From: Calditrichota bacterium
Lineage (GTDB): Bacteria > Electryoneota > RPQS01
Assembly: GCA_020057985.1 (NCBI GenBank)
Contig: JAGVEU010000254.1
Span: 1-8,233 of the forward strand
DNA length: 8,233 bases
Reading direction: 5' to 3'
The position numbers and the translations under genes are program-made. The notes under the pieces are model-generated. The model did no database searches. It was given only the letters and a program-made list of their open reading frames with translations, and was not told the DNA's origin. Shown here one piece after another: positions 1 through 7,608 of the stretch (the stretch's first letter is position 1; the number at the start of each line of letters is the position of its first letter).

Positions 1-3000
1 GGCGATGACCACCGGTGCATCAAAGCTTGCGTGATTGAAAATGTTCACGCTGTCGGGAGGGGTTGTCTTGATGGTCAGAGCGACATCGCCGGTTTGAAAC
101 TTCACATGCTCTAAGGCTACTTGTCCCATGCTATCACAAATGCCGCCCCAACCCTGGGCGCTGTCCGCAAGCGCAAAGACCATCAGCGAGGAATCCGTCC
201 CTGCAACAATCAACTTCGGAATTGTGCTGCCAGTGCCGTTCGTGAAGTGGATCGAAGCGCTGTCGGACACATACATCGTCGAATGCCGGTAACCGGGTAA
301 CGGTTCAATGGTCAGAGTTCCTCCGGGTTCGATCTGGTAGCCCTGCGTCAGAATCCCCGGTGTATAGAAGATGGTCGGCTTGCTGATGGTTTCCTTCTTG
401 CGCTTTTCAAAGGTGAAGTAGAATCGCTCGCCCGCATCCGGATCAGTCCACTTCGTATTACGCGGCGGAATCGAACCGTAATTCCCAAACGTGCTGAAGG
501 CCCACGTGCGGTATTCCACAAATCCGCCACTGTCCGGCAAGTTAATCTGAAACGTGTATAAGCTGTCCGAGCGTTTCGATACTGAGAGTGTGTCCCAATC
601 TCCACTCAGCCCGAAGCGATATTGCAACACCACCCGATCAATCTCACTCGTGAAACCTCCGTTCTCCGGATCAATCGTGTAGGCCTTGATGGTTGTGCTC
701 GCCGCCGACTCATAACGCGAGTAGAAGGGATGAAAGCCAGCGATGATGTCTTGCGAGGGAGAGCTATTCCAGAGCCACTGCATCCAAGCAGCCCATCCAT
801 AGTACGTGCCAAAGTCTGGTTGCGATTCTCGTTGCCAGTAGTACTGTATGCCTCCTGTGAATCGAGCGTCATGCTCCCTTAAGTCACGTGCTTCTCGAGC
901 GAGAACCTCGAAATCAACTACTCTGTTTGGATCCGGAGAAAGAGTATATGCAGACATCCCATACAGAACTTCCTGTTGGACGTTGGCCATTGTGGCAACG
1001 TTGTACCAGAAGTTGTAGGAGCTATCAAATTCAGTGCCAGCATTATCCTGCGGCCTGCGCCAATTGATGAAGTCAATATGCGATTGCGAATTGAAACCGG
1101 GGACACTGTTGCCCGATGAGTGACGGAGGAATCCATAGACCGGATTATATGGATTGTCGGTCCGGCTGAAATGGAGTCCGTTAAAGAAGGGGTCAAACAT
1201 ATCACCCCAAACGATCAGCTCCCTTTCTTGTCTTCGTTCATTAACCGGTAATGCCTGATACATACCATCTAAAAAGTTGGCATAGGTAATACCCAAATGA
1301 TCGCCGCTGTCTTCTGGGCGCCATCCAGCTCTCCCAATTTCATTCTCGCCGCAGAAGAAACCCGTCACATTGATACCATGTGCGGCAGAAGAGTCGTCAA
1401 ACTCCTCCATCTGGCTGCTCATCACATCCCGAAAGAGTTCCGGGCTGTCTGTTCGAAATTCTGTCCTTAGATTCGTGTCCAAGAACTGAACTATTCCATT
1501 GTCATGCGACGCGATACTCGTCGGCCACTCAGCGCGAGTCCAGTACTTAACAACTGCTGTGTCCCATCCGGCTACATTTCCGCCGGGAAAAGCCGTTCGA
1601 GGCAATCTAAGCTTCCCACGCTTTATCATATCAGCCCTTATCTGGATTCGCTCAGGATGGTAGCTGGTGTCTGCTTCACTGAACACGATGTTGCTGTTTG
1701 TCACCGAGAAAGAGTCATCTTGGCTGTTGAAGAATTTCACTTGCTGTGAAAGATTCGCATCCCAGTTGTAGACGCGAAAGAAATCCGCATCCACGATTCT
1801 AATGCTGTCAATGTCCACCTCAACTGTACTTTGGCCCTGAGCCGAACGGTTTACATAAAGACGAAACTGAACTGTCTTCGCTCCATAGGTTGTGAAAAGC
1901 AACGAATCCGTTTTCCAGGTTGTGCTGATTGGATTATTCGGATGTCGAAGCACTGGTATACTCCGGAACAGTTGCCACGGATTGGCTGGAGTATTATAGT
2001 GTTCGTTAGGTAGAGTTGCAAATTCACGACTGGTATCAGAACAGTTTGGCGGGTTGGGGCAATCTAAGAGACTGGCTTGAACCATCATCTGAACACTGTC
2101 GACGTTCGTGGACGTCTTCACCCTGTAGGTTAACAGCATCTGACGAGAAGGAATACCATATGTCTCCTGAAGCTTGATTCTCTGTTCGATGCCACCAATC
2201 GTTCCTGCTTGAACACCGACCTGAATGTAATCACTGTTGGAGGAATCAGAGCCGTGAATTAGTGAAGTAAGTGAGTCACCCCATCGATACCAATAGCGCG
2301 GTACGTCCCCAGTCCATTCCTCGAAGTCACCGTCACGAATCAGAGCCGCAGGAGTCGGGATCACGCTCAGCGTTACGCTGTCATCGCCTTGAACTGCGCT
2401 TCTTGTGCACTCGCATCTGATCTGTGTAGCGCGATAGCAGATGTTGCGGTTGAAACCCGCAGCTTGTGTTTGACGATTCCAGCCGATTCCCTCAAACCAA
2501 TCGAACTGAAAGTCCTTCCAGTTTGCATAGCGCGGTGCGTCGGTAAATTGGATTGTATCAGACATCGCGTCGAGAAAAGCTCTGTACCTTTGATTTGTCG
2601 GCCAGCCATAAGGATTTTCGTCAGGGACATCATACTCGGCAGGTTGTCCGCAATGCACAATTCCATTTCCCTTGTAGGCCAGCAAGTAGTTCTCTCCGAG
2701 CGTGACAATATCGCGGGCCATTGCTAACTGGCCGGTTGGATCATGTGGATGCGGCCAACTTCCAAGCCCAGTAGGCGGAAGGCCGAAATGAAGGAACCAA
2801 CTCACTAGCCGTTTGGGAAAAGTGGGAAAATCCACAACAATCACTGCATTGATTGTCGAATAGCCTTCTTGATGCTTGTCCACGGCATTCCACAAACTTG
2901 TGACAGCATAGTTCAGTCCGCGAACACTTCCAGCTGTGATATACATGTTCTGCTCGTCTGCCCAGATGTAATACTCTTCCTTTTCCGGAGCGGAGTGAAA

Positions 3001-3363
3001 CTCGAGGTAATCAGATCCGAGAAAGACAGCCTGCATATCCTCCCACAGTCCTAAGTATATGACAATGTCGGGGCAACACTGGATGTTGTCGTTCAAATGC
3101 CTCAGCAATCCAATGCTTGGTTCAAGCACTCCGACGCATTCATGCAGTCGAGCTTGAAGCTCCTTTGCTGTCCACACTAACGCCTGACTTTCACTACGAT
3201 CAACATAGCAAATGTCAATTTGCTTCTCGCTCAGGAGAACCGGGATAGCACGTATCGTTTGACAATACTGGATTCGTGGAGTCACATGTTGCCAGCCAGC
3301 AAATGAAAGACTCCAGGAGAGGAGCACCAACAGGACGGTCAGATCTGTTTTGCGATGTGTCAT
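1..3363 (-). CDS. P-long: large secreted multidomain glycoside-hydrolase-like protein (GH20-like), 3' end outside window
   Basis: The frame is open for 1121 codons with no stop and runs off the window at position 1. The start ATG has AAGGAA six bases upstream. Residues 1-22 are a signal peptide (hydrophobic LLVLLSWSLSFA, cut before GW). Residues 23-181 resemble the small alpha/beta domain that precedes the barrel in GH20 and GH67-type enzymes: WTAKELQARL, IYLGLWED, then SVRGLNYAVTSLW. FPKR (182-185) starts a probable TIM-barrel region to about 880, with GENE at 672-675 followed by a W at 681, and LIVWGDMF at 716-723, which recall the GH20 acid motif and the following strand. About 335-535 looks like an inserted jelly-roll carbohydrate-binding module (DGDFEEW, later EVDIDSIRI). 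About 885-985 is an Ig/fibronectin-like domain. From about 1005 a right-handed beta-helix begins (GGTLTIEP, GWGGI). A sorting domain may follow outside the window. The GH20 assignment is inference; a GH67, GH84 or DUF4838-like protein is possible. Confidence 0.85.
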   Translation of the reverse strand, partial: MTHRKTDLTVLLVLLSWSLSFAGWQHVTPRIQYCQTIRAIPVLLSEKQIDICYVDRSESQALVWTAKELQARLHECVGVLEPSIGLLRHLNDNIQCCPDIVIYLGLWEDMQAVFLGSDYLEFHSAPEKEEYYIWADEQNMYITAGSVRGLNYAVTSLWNAVDKHQEGYSTINAVIVVDFPTFPKRLVSWFLHFGLPPTGLGSWPHPHDPTGQLAMARDIVTLGENYLLAYKGNGIVHCGQPAEYDVPDENPYGWPTNQRYRAFLDAMSDTIQFTDAPRYANWKDFQFDWFEGIGWNRQTQAAGFNRNICYRATQIRCECTRSAVQGDDSVTLSVIPTPAALIRDGDFEEWTGDVPRYWYRWGDSLTSLIHGSDSSNSDYIQVGVQAGTIGGIEQRIKLQETYGIPSRQMLLTYRVKTSTNVDSVQMMVQASLLDCPNPPNCSDTSREFATLPNEHYNTPANPWQLFRSIPVLRHPNNPISTTWKTDSLLFTTYGAKTVQFRLYVNRSAQGQSTVEVDIDSIRIVDADFFRVYNWDANLSQQVKFFNSQDDSFSVTNSNIVFSEADTSYHPERIQIRADMIKRGKLRLPRTAFPGGNVAGWDTAVVKYWTRAEWPTSIASHDNGIVQFLDTNLRTEFRTDSPELFRDVMSSQMEEFDDSSAAHGINVTGFFCGENEIGRAGWRPEDSGDHLGITYANFLDGMYQALPVNERRQERELIVWGDMFDPFFNGLHFSRTDNPYNPVYGFLRHSSGNSVPGFNSQSHIDFINWRRPQDNAGTEFDSSYNFWYNVATMANVQQEVLYGMSAYTLSPDPNRVVDFEVLAREARDLREHDARFTGGIQYYWQRESQPDFGTYYGWAAWMQWLWNSSPSQDIIAGFHPFYSRYESAASTTIKAYTIDPENGGFTSEIDRVVLQYRFGLSGDWDTLSVSKRSDSLYTFQINLPDSGGFVEYRTWAFSTFGNYGSIPPRNTKWTDPDAGERFYFTFEKRKKETISKPTIFYTPGILTQGYQIEPGGTLTIEPLPGYRHSTMYVSDSASIHFTNGTGSTIPKLIVAGTDSSLMVFALADSAQGWGGICDSMGQVALEHVKFQTGDVALTIKTTPPDSVNIFNHASFDAPVVIA

Positions 3364-3369
3364 GATTGA

Positions 3370-3375
3370 TTCCTT
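3370..3375 (-). promoter_or_regulatory. Ribosome-binding site of P-long
   Basis: AAGGAA read on the minus strand lies six bases before the ATG at 3363. It supports that start, which is also directly followed by a signal peptide. The surrounding 74-base gap (3364-3437) after the propeller stop codon shows no clear hairpin-plus-T terminator, which fits co-transcription. Confidence 0.65.
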
Positions 3376-3437
3376 AATTTGATGTTTGTTGCGCGAACGG
3401 CGACCTTACATAATGCTTTGACCATCTGGACAAAACG

Positions 3438-5837
3438 TTATTTCAAGAGAACAAGTTTGATCTCATTTAATGGTGTGCTCGATTCCAATCTTAGGAAGTA
3501 CGATCCTGAAGACAGCTCTAATCCGTCGAGGATAATTCGATGAGGCCCGGCCTCCAGCCATCCGCATTGTTTTTCATATACTATGCGTCCCAAGACATCG
3601 AATACTCGAACAAGAGCTTTCTGACGGTGTGGCAGAATAAACGAAACTGCTGTTGTTGTGTTGAACGGATTCGGACAGGCAGTTAGTAAGCCTGAGGAGG
3701 AAATTGGTCTTGCTTGTGGCACTGCACCGGACCCGGAACCAATGGAAATGCAGGAAAGAAAATTCGATGTCCATGTGGTTGAGGCATCATGCTGAAAAGC
3801 ATCAAAGGTCACTGGGAAATCCTGCCACGACCGTGTCACACCACCTAGCCAAACCGAGTCCGTGCCGTCGATTAGACTGCAAAAGACACGTTCTTCTAGA
3901 GACCCACCGATGTATGTTCCATAATCTACATGAGACAGATCCGCAGACAACCTGCACACAAATCCATCCACAAAGCCCAGTGAGGAGTCAATGGCATCCG
4001 AGGTGAGCGGAAAGTGAGTATCTGCAGTTTTGCCAGTAGCAATCACTTTGTCATTGGCCTCGATAAAAGCACTCCCAACCCATGTGTTGCTTCCGCCAAG
4101 ATATGTGGAATGCAAGAGTGTATTCGGTGGATCGAATTCTGACACGAAGCCCGCTATAACTAGATCTTGATTGCTAGTATCAAATGCATCGAATGTAACA
4201 GGAAAGTTGGATGACATTGTAGATCCACAAAGCACAACTCTGGTGCCGATTACAGACAGACCATAACAATCATCACGATCCGCTCCGCCGATGTAAGAAC
4301 TGTACGTCACTTGATTTGTCAGCAAATCGAGATGTGAAACGAATCCATCGGTCATTCCCCCGCCATAAAGTTGAAAGGCATCATCTGAAATCGGTATGCC
4401 CCCCCAATAAGCGGTTCCTGCGAGCCAAACCTGTCGATTCCCAATCGGTGTGATTCTCTCAGCAATAGGGCGACCAAAACTTATCGAACTCGGGAAAAGA
4501 GTGGAGTAAGCCAATGTGGATGAAGATGAGGAAAAGATCGAAATAAAAGAAGGGATACCTGCCGATTCTGTGAACAATGCGTCTGTCGTGATGGGAAATC
4601 CGGAAGTCAACTCGGCAACTCCGCACATAAAGATCTCAGCACTTTCGCTGTCTTGTGCGATGTCATTTATATAGTCATACCCGTCTCCCCCAATGTATGA
4701 TGAATACTCTAACGACGACCCCGTTGAGGAAACCTGGCATATGAAGCCTTCTGACACCCCAGCAAACGTAGAGTCGAAAGAATTGTCTGCTAAGGGCCAG
4801 TCTGTGCTATGCGTTGAACCTCCAACATAGAGTGAACCTTGTTCATCAACCAGACAGCAACCGACGTAGTCTTCTCCGTGCCCACCCAAGTACGTAGAAA
4901 AAACGAGCTGCCTGCCATCGGGTGTCAGTTCGCTAACATAACCATCACCTTGCCCATAATTGATTGTTTGATATGCGCCGAGAGTTATGGGAAAGATCTC
5001 AGAATCTGTGCTACCAGTTAATACAAGGTTTCCGTGGGAATCCTTTGCCAAATCATAGATTCCGTCCCCCTCCCCAAAGTAAGTACTGTAAATCAGCGGA
5101 TCAATCAGTAGCTCTTTTCCGGCATCGTAGGTTTCACAAGCCAAAGCATACCGATTGTTGTCCAATAGCTTGAATCTAATCGGCACCTGTGTCTGCTTGT
5201 TGCCATTGTTCTGATACGCAAACGGAGCTTTCTCTTTTATGTCACCGAGCGAAGTTCTGAGCACAAGATTGCCTTGGCTGTCTGTTCTGAGCGGCGCATC
5301 CAGTCCTTCGTACTCGATCATGATTTGATTGACATCCGCTCCCGGTTTCACATGATAGAGTGTTTCCACTCCTTCCGCTTGAGCCTGATACTCCACATCA
5401 ATCCCCGGCCACACTTCTTGCGCAATCACTCTCTGATAATGTCCGACAAAGCTCCTCCACTTGCAAGGATCTCGTCCAATGAAGTAATTGCTGTAGCTCG
5501 CGAGCTTTTCTTCGCCTGTGAGTTGTGGGTTTGGGTTGGCACCGACAAAGCTCATCTTCAGAACATGGCCGCGGACATTGACCGGCTCAGGCTCGCTGAA
5601 CCGATCCATCGGATCATGGTCTAATGATCGCGGTGGCCGATCATACTGCCTAAGATCAATCGTCATCCCACTCTGTGTGAGGTAGTAGGTCGCCCCGCCA
5701 TTGCTCAGTTTGAAGGCAAACGGTTCCTCCCACTGCCCTTCGTTGGCCACAAAGAACACGCTGGGCGGCATCTGCTGCTCCTGTGCAAAGCAAGCAATGA
5801 CAACGCTTAGCGACAGGAATAAAGTGATAGTTTTCAT
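3438..5837 (-). CDS. Propeller A: SBBP seven-bladed beta-propeller protein with N-terminal DUF7948 and T9SS sorting domain
   Basis: This is an intact gene of 799 residues. The ATG at 5837 is preferred over the in-frame ATG at 5885 because it has AAGGAG seven bases upstream and is directly followed by a clean signal peptide (residues 1-18, MKTITLFLSLSVVIACFA). Residues about 24-246 match the DUF7948 type domain that usually precedes SBBP propellers: NEGQW, later YSNYFIG, VWPGIDVEY and LLIDP. Seven blades follow, each opened by a Y-S-x-Y-x-G-G-like strand, at about residues 250, 313, 378, 444, 512, 577 and 639, with F-P-x-T-x-x-A-F/Y turns between them. Blade 4 has a serine run and a divergent opening (YSTLFP). 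A linker leads to the C-terminal sorting domain (about 720-799: CPNPFN, FDVLGR, GSYFLRL, ending LLK). The family is secreted and surface-located through T9SS; the ligand is unknown. It sits 74 bases before P-long and is the intact paralog of propeller B. Confidence 0.93.
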   Translation of the reverse strand: MKTITLFLSLSVVIACFAQEQQMPPSVFFVANEGQWEEPFAFKLSNGGATYYLTQSGMTIDLRQYDRPPRSLDHDPMDRFSEPEPVNVRGHVLKMSFVGANPNPQLTGEEKLASYSNYFIGRDPCKWRSFVGHYQRVIAQEVWPGIDVEYQAQAEGVETLYHVKPGADVNQIMIEYEGLDAPLRTDSQGNLVLRTSLGDIKEKAPFAYQNNGNKQTQVPIRFKLLDNNRYALACETYDAGKELLIDPLIYSTYFGEGDGIYDLAKDSHGNLVLTGSTDSEIFPITLGAYQTINYGQGDGYVSELTPDGRQLVFSTYLGGHGEDYVGCCLVDEQGSLYVGGSTHSTDWPLADNSFDSTFAGVSEGFICQVSSTGSSLEYSSYIGGDGYDYINDIAQDSESAEIFMCGVAELTSGFPITTDALFTESAGIPSFISIFSSSSSTLAYSTLFPSSISFGRPIAERITPIGNRQVWLAGTAYWGGIPISDDAFQLYGGGMTDGFVSHLDLLTNQVTYSSYIGGADRDDCYGLSVIGTRVVLCGSTMSSNFPVTFDAFDTSNQDLVIAGFVSEFDPPNTLLHSTYLGGSNTWVGSAFIEANDKVIATGKTADTHFPLTSDAIDSSLGFVDGFVCRLSADLSHVDYGTYIGGSLEERVFCSLIDGTDSVWLGGVTRSWQDFPVTFDAFQHDASTTWTSNFLSCISIGSGSGAVPQARPISSSGLLTACPNPFNTTTAVSFILPHRQKALVRVFDVLGRIVYEKQCGWLEAGPHRIILDGLELSSGSYFLRLESSTPLNEIKLVLLK
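4399..4405 (-). repeat. Seven-base C run in propeller A, same site as the propeller B break
   Basis: Seven consecutive C encode the two glycines of AYWGGIPIS in blade 4, in frame. A one-base change here would remove the last three blades and the sorting domain of propeller A, as has happened in propeller B. Confidence 0.75.
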
Positions 5838-5844
5838 GTTTATG

Positions 5845-5850
5845 CTCCTT
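5845..5850 (-). promoter_or_regulatory. Ribosome-binding site that decides the start of propeller A
   Basis: AAGGAG on the minus strand lies seven bases before the ATG at 5837. The longer frame starting at 5885 has no comparable site and would put 16 polar residues before the signal peptide, so the internal ATG is taken as the true start. Confidence 0.75.
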
Positions 5851-5893
5851 ATAGAATCTTGAATAAGATGATAAATTCTCTTCACAATGTCAA

Positions 5894-5957
5894 GCTACCA
5901 CCACCGGCGCATCAAAGCTGGTGTATCGAACATGTTCAGGCTGTCGGATGGGGTTTG
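5894..5957 (-). pseudogene. Out-of-frame relic of the beta-helix part of a P-type gene
   Basis: Read on the minus strand, this piece aligns over about 63 bases with positions 1-66 of the window, the beta-helix part of P-long around residues 1100-1121. By eye there are about 11 mismatches and one missing base. The translated match (TPSDSLNMF here, TPPDSVNIF in P-long) lies in a different frame from P-short, so P-short ends at a TGA inside it. A one-base deletion after NMFD then shifts the frame again before ALMRRWW and a stop. It is therefore non-functional coding debris left by an internal deletion. The match ends at the window edge of P-long, so the relic could reach closer to the start of propeller A. 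Confidence 0.75.
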
Positions 5958-6523
5958 CTCACCTGTCGCTTCGGGAAAAACGGATAGTCCACTACAACTG
6001 CCTTCTTGAGGGATGACGTTTGCGCTTGCTGATCAACCGCTTTCCATAGGCTCGTTACTGCGTAGTTCATGCCTCGGACTGTCGTTGCAGTCAGGAATGT
6101 ATTGTGGTCCTTCGCTATGATGTAGTAGCCTTCCGGTTCTGGCGCAACGTCAAAGAATGGTACTTCAGCCTCTTGAAATGGGTCTGCATGCAGATCCTCC
6201 CACAATCCAAGGTACACAATCTGATCTGACGCTTCGTAGTACGGATGTTCGCGCCACCGTTTAATCAATTCAACACTTGGAGTAAGTACACCCTCGCATT
6301 CATCCAGCCTTGACTGCAACTCACCTGCCGTCCACGCCAGCGCGGAATCCATGTTTTCACTCACATAGTAGATACGAATAACCCGTCCGTTCAGGACGAT
6401 CGGATTCACTGTAATTGGCTCAATGAGCTGAATGCGCGGCTGCACAGTCTCCCAGCCGGCAAACGTAGCACTCCCAGTGAGAAGTGCAACACACAGAGAT
6501 AGCAATGCGCGAAAGGTCTTCAT
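5936..6523 (-). CDS. P-short: secreted N-terminal domain of a P-type protein, truncated by internal deletion
   Basis: This encodes 195 residues. The ATG has AAAGGAG six bases upstream. Residues 1-22 are a signal peptide ending ATFA, cut before GW, exactly as in P-long. Residues 23-190 are colinear with residues 23-188 of P-long at roughly 45% identity by eye: PRIQ, WTAGELQSRLDEC, IVYLGLWED, EGYYIIA, TVRGMNYAVTSLWKAV and FPKR. After FPKRQVS the similarity stops and six out-of-frame residues (KPHPTA) precede the TGA. The barrel, the binding module, the Ig-like domain and any sorting domain are missing. If made, it would be a Sec-exported domain without T9SS targeting, so probably periplasmic and without a catalytic region. 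It is most likely a gene remnant; a stand-alone binding domain is possible. It lies 74 bases after propeller B, mirroring the propeller A / P-long pair. Confidence 0.75.
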   Translation of the reverse strand: MKTFRALLSLCVALLTGSATFAGWETVQPRIQLIEPITVNPIVLNGRVIRIYYVSENMDSALAWTAGELQSRLDECEGVLTPSVELIKRWREHPYYEASDQIVYLGLWEDLHADPFQEAEVPFFDVAPEPEGYYIIAKDHNTFLTATTVRGMNYAVTSLWKAVDQQAQTSSLKKAVVVDYPFFPKRQVSKPHPTA

Positions 6524-6529
6524 GACAAG

Positions 6530-6536
6530 CTCCTTT
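6530..6536 (-). promoter_or_regulatory. Ribosome-binding site of P-short
   Basis: AAAGGAG on the minus strand lies six bases before the ATG at 6523. It is the strongest site in the window, so translation initiation of the truncated gene appears intact although the coding part behind it is not. Confidence 0.7.
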
Positions 6537-6597
6537 GTTTATGAGGGTGTTCACATATAAGATGATTCGGACGTCTATGCCGCCGTGGTCACCTATC

Positions 6598-7608
6598 CTA
6601 TTTCAAGAGAATGACTTTCGTTTCTGAAGCAACTGCACCGGACTCAAGCCGAATCCAATACATGCCGCTGGCCAATCCGGTGCCATCAATTATCACCCGA
6701 TGCTCGCCTGCCACTGTAAAGCCCCATGGATATGCGCGAACTAACCTTCCCTGAACATCGAAGATCCTCAAGGTAACATATCTCCGAGTGGACAGTGTGA
6801 ACAATAGGTTCGTTGCTGAATTAAAGGGATTGGGATAGGCTGCTAACTTGATAGTTGTCGGAATTGAATTCGATCTCTGCGTAACTGTTGCCCCGGACCC
6901 GATCGAGATACAGCTCAAGAAATTAGAAATCAAGCCGGGTCGTGTGGGCTGAAAAGCATCAGGTGTCACTGGAAAATCTGACGAGTATGTCTCACCTCCT
7001 ACCCACAACGAATCCAATGACAGCAGTAGCATCGAGTAGGAAAATTCTTGCTCTGCCCCTCCCAAATATGTTCCATAGTGAAGCTGATCGAGACTGGGAG
7101 ATAACGTGGCGATGAACACGTCGGAAGCTCCGTTCAAAGAGGTGTCTATGCCATCGTGCGACACTGGAAAGTCACCACTACTTGTAAGACCAGTTGCTAC
7201 GATGTTTCCCTCTGAATCTACACAGACGTTGCTCACCCATTCCCCACCTGTTCCACCAAGGTAAGTCGAGTACAACAGCGGGACGGGGATTTGTAGAATG
7301 GAAACGTAACCGTTTCCTAATGCACAACTTAGAGTAGTGTCGAATGCATTAGCGGAGACCGGAAAATTGACAGACCTGGTTCTGCCTGCAATAACAATCC
7401 GGTTTGCTGAAAGAGACAGCAAGCTGTAATTCTCGTCGAGATCCGTTCCTCCGATATAAGAGCAGTACACAACCTGTGAGGCGTCAAGGTCAAGTAGCGC
7501 AAAAAATCCGTCCTTATCTCCCCCCCCGAAATCAGCCTGAAAAGCGTCACTTGTTATCGGAATTCCCCCCCCCAATCTGAATAGTTCCCGAGATCCAGAC
7601 CTGTCCAT
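6598..7608 (-). CDS. Propeller B, C-terminal fragment (blades 5 to 7 and T9SS sorting domain)
   Basis: The frame is open for 336 codons from 7608, but the homologous part begins only after the C run at about 7573 (GGGIPITSDAF). The leading MDRSGSRELFRL is out-of-frame sequence of the preceding blade, so that ATG is not a real start. Blade openings are at YCSYIGG, YSTYLGG and YGTYLGG (about residues 48, 113 and 178 from 7608). NFLSCISIGSG closes the propeller, and the sorting domain runs from about residue 257 (YPNPFN, FDVQGR, GMYWIRLES, ending ILLK). On its own this fragment lacks a signal peptide and could not enter the T9SS route; it works only if joined in frame to the upstream part. Confidence 0.65.
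   Translation of the reverse strand: MDRSGSRELFRLGGGIPITSDAFQADFGGGDKDGFFALLDLDASQVVYCSYIGGTDLDENYSLLSLSANRIVIAGRTRSVNFPVSANAFDTTLSCALGNGYVSILQIPVPLLYSTYLGGTGGEWVSNVCVDSEGNIVATGLTSSGDFPVSHDGIDTSLNGASDVFIATLSPSLDQLHYGTYLGGAEQEFSYSMLLLSLDSLWVGGETYSSDFPVTPDAFQPTRPGLISNFLSCISIGSGATVTQRSNSIPTTIKLAAYPNPFNSATNLLFTLSTRRYVTLRIFDVQGRLVRAYPWGFTVAGEHRVIIDGTGLASGMYWIRLESGAVASETKVILLK
7520..7527 (-). repeat. Eight-base C run in propeller B
   Basis: Eight consecutive C encode the three glycines of DFGGGDKDGF, in frame. It lies 37 bases from the nine-base run, so the same blade region has two slippage-prone tracts. Propeller A has only five C at the equivalent place because one glycine codon is GGC. Confidence 0.8.

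Noticed and set aside
2389..2727. Plus-strand open frame of 112 residues
   Set aside because: It lies entirely antisense to the well-supported P-long barrel region, has no recognisable domain and no ribosome-binding context.
1..3363. P-long as a gingipain-like (C25) protease
   Set aside because: T9SS neighbours and length suggested it, but no His/Cys catalytic motif is seen, and the N-terminal domain and beta-helix fit a carbohydrate-active protein better.
3364..3437. Transcription terminator between propeller A and P-long
   Set aside because: No stable hairpin followed by a T run could be found by eye on the minus strand.
5838..5885. Sixteen-residue N-terminal extension of propeller A from an ATG at 5885
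   Set aside because: It lacks a good ribosome-binding site and would place polar residues before the signal peptide; the ATG at 5837 has AAGGAG at ideal spacing.
5888..5893. TTGACA on the minus strand as a -35 promoter box for propeller A
   Set aside because: No matching -10 box lies at 16-18 bases, and many FCB-group promoters use a different consensus; a single hexamer match is not enough.
7573..7608. ATG at 7608 as a true start for the C-terminal fragment of propeller B
   Set aside because: The first twelve residues are out-of-frame reading of the preceding blade, and there is no signal peptide or ribosome-binding site.
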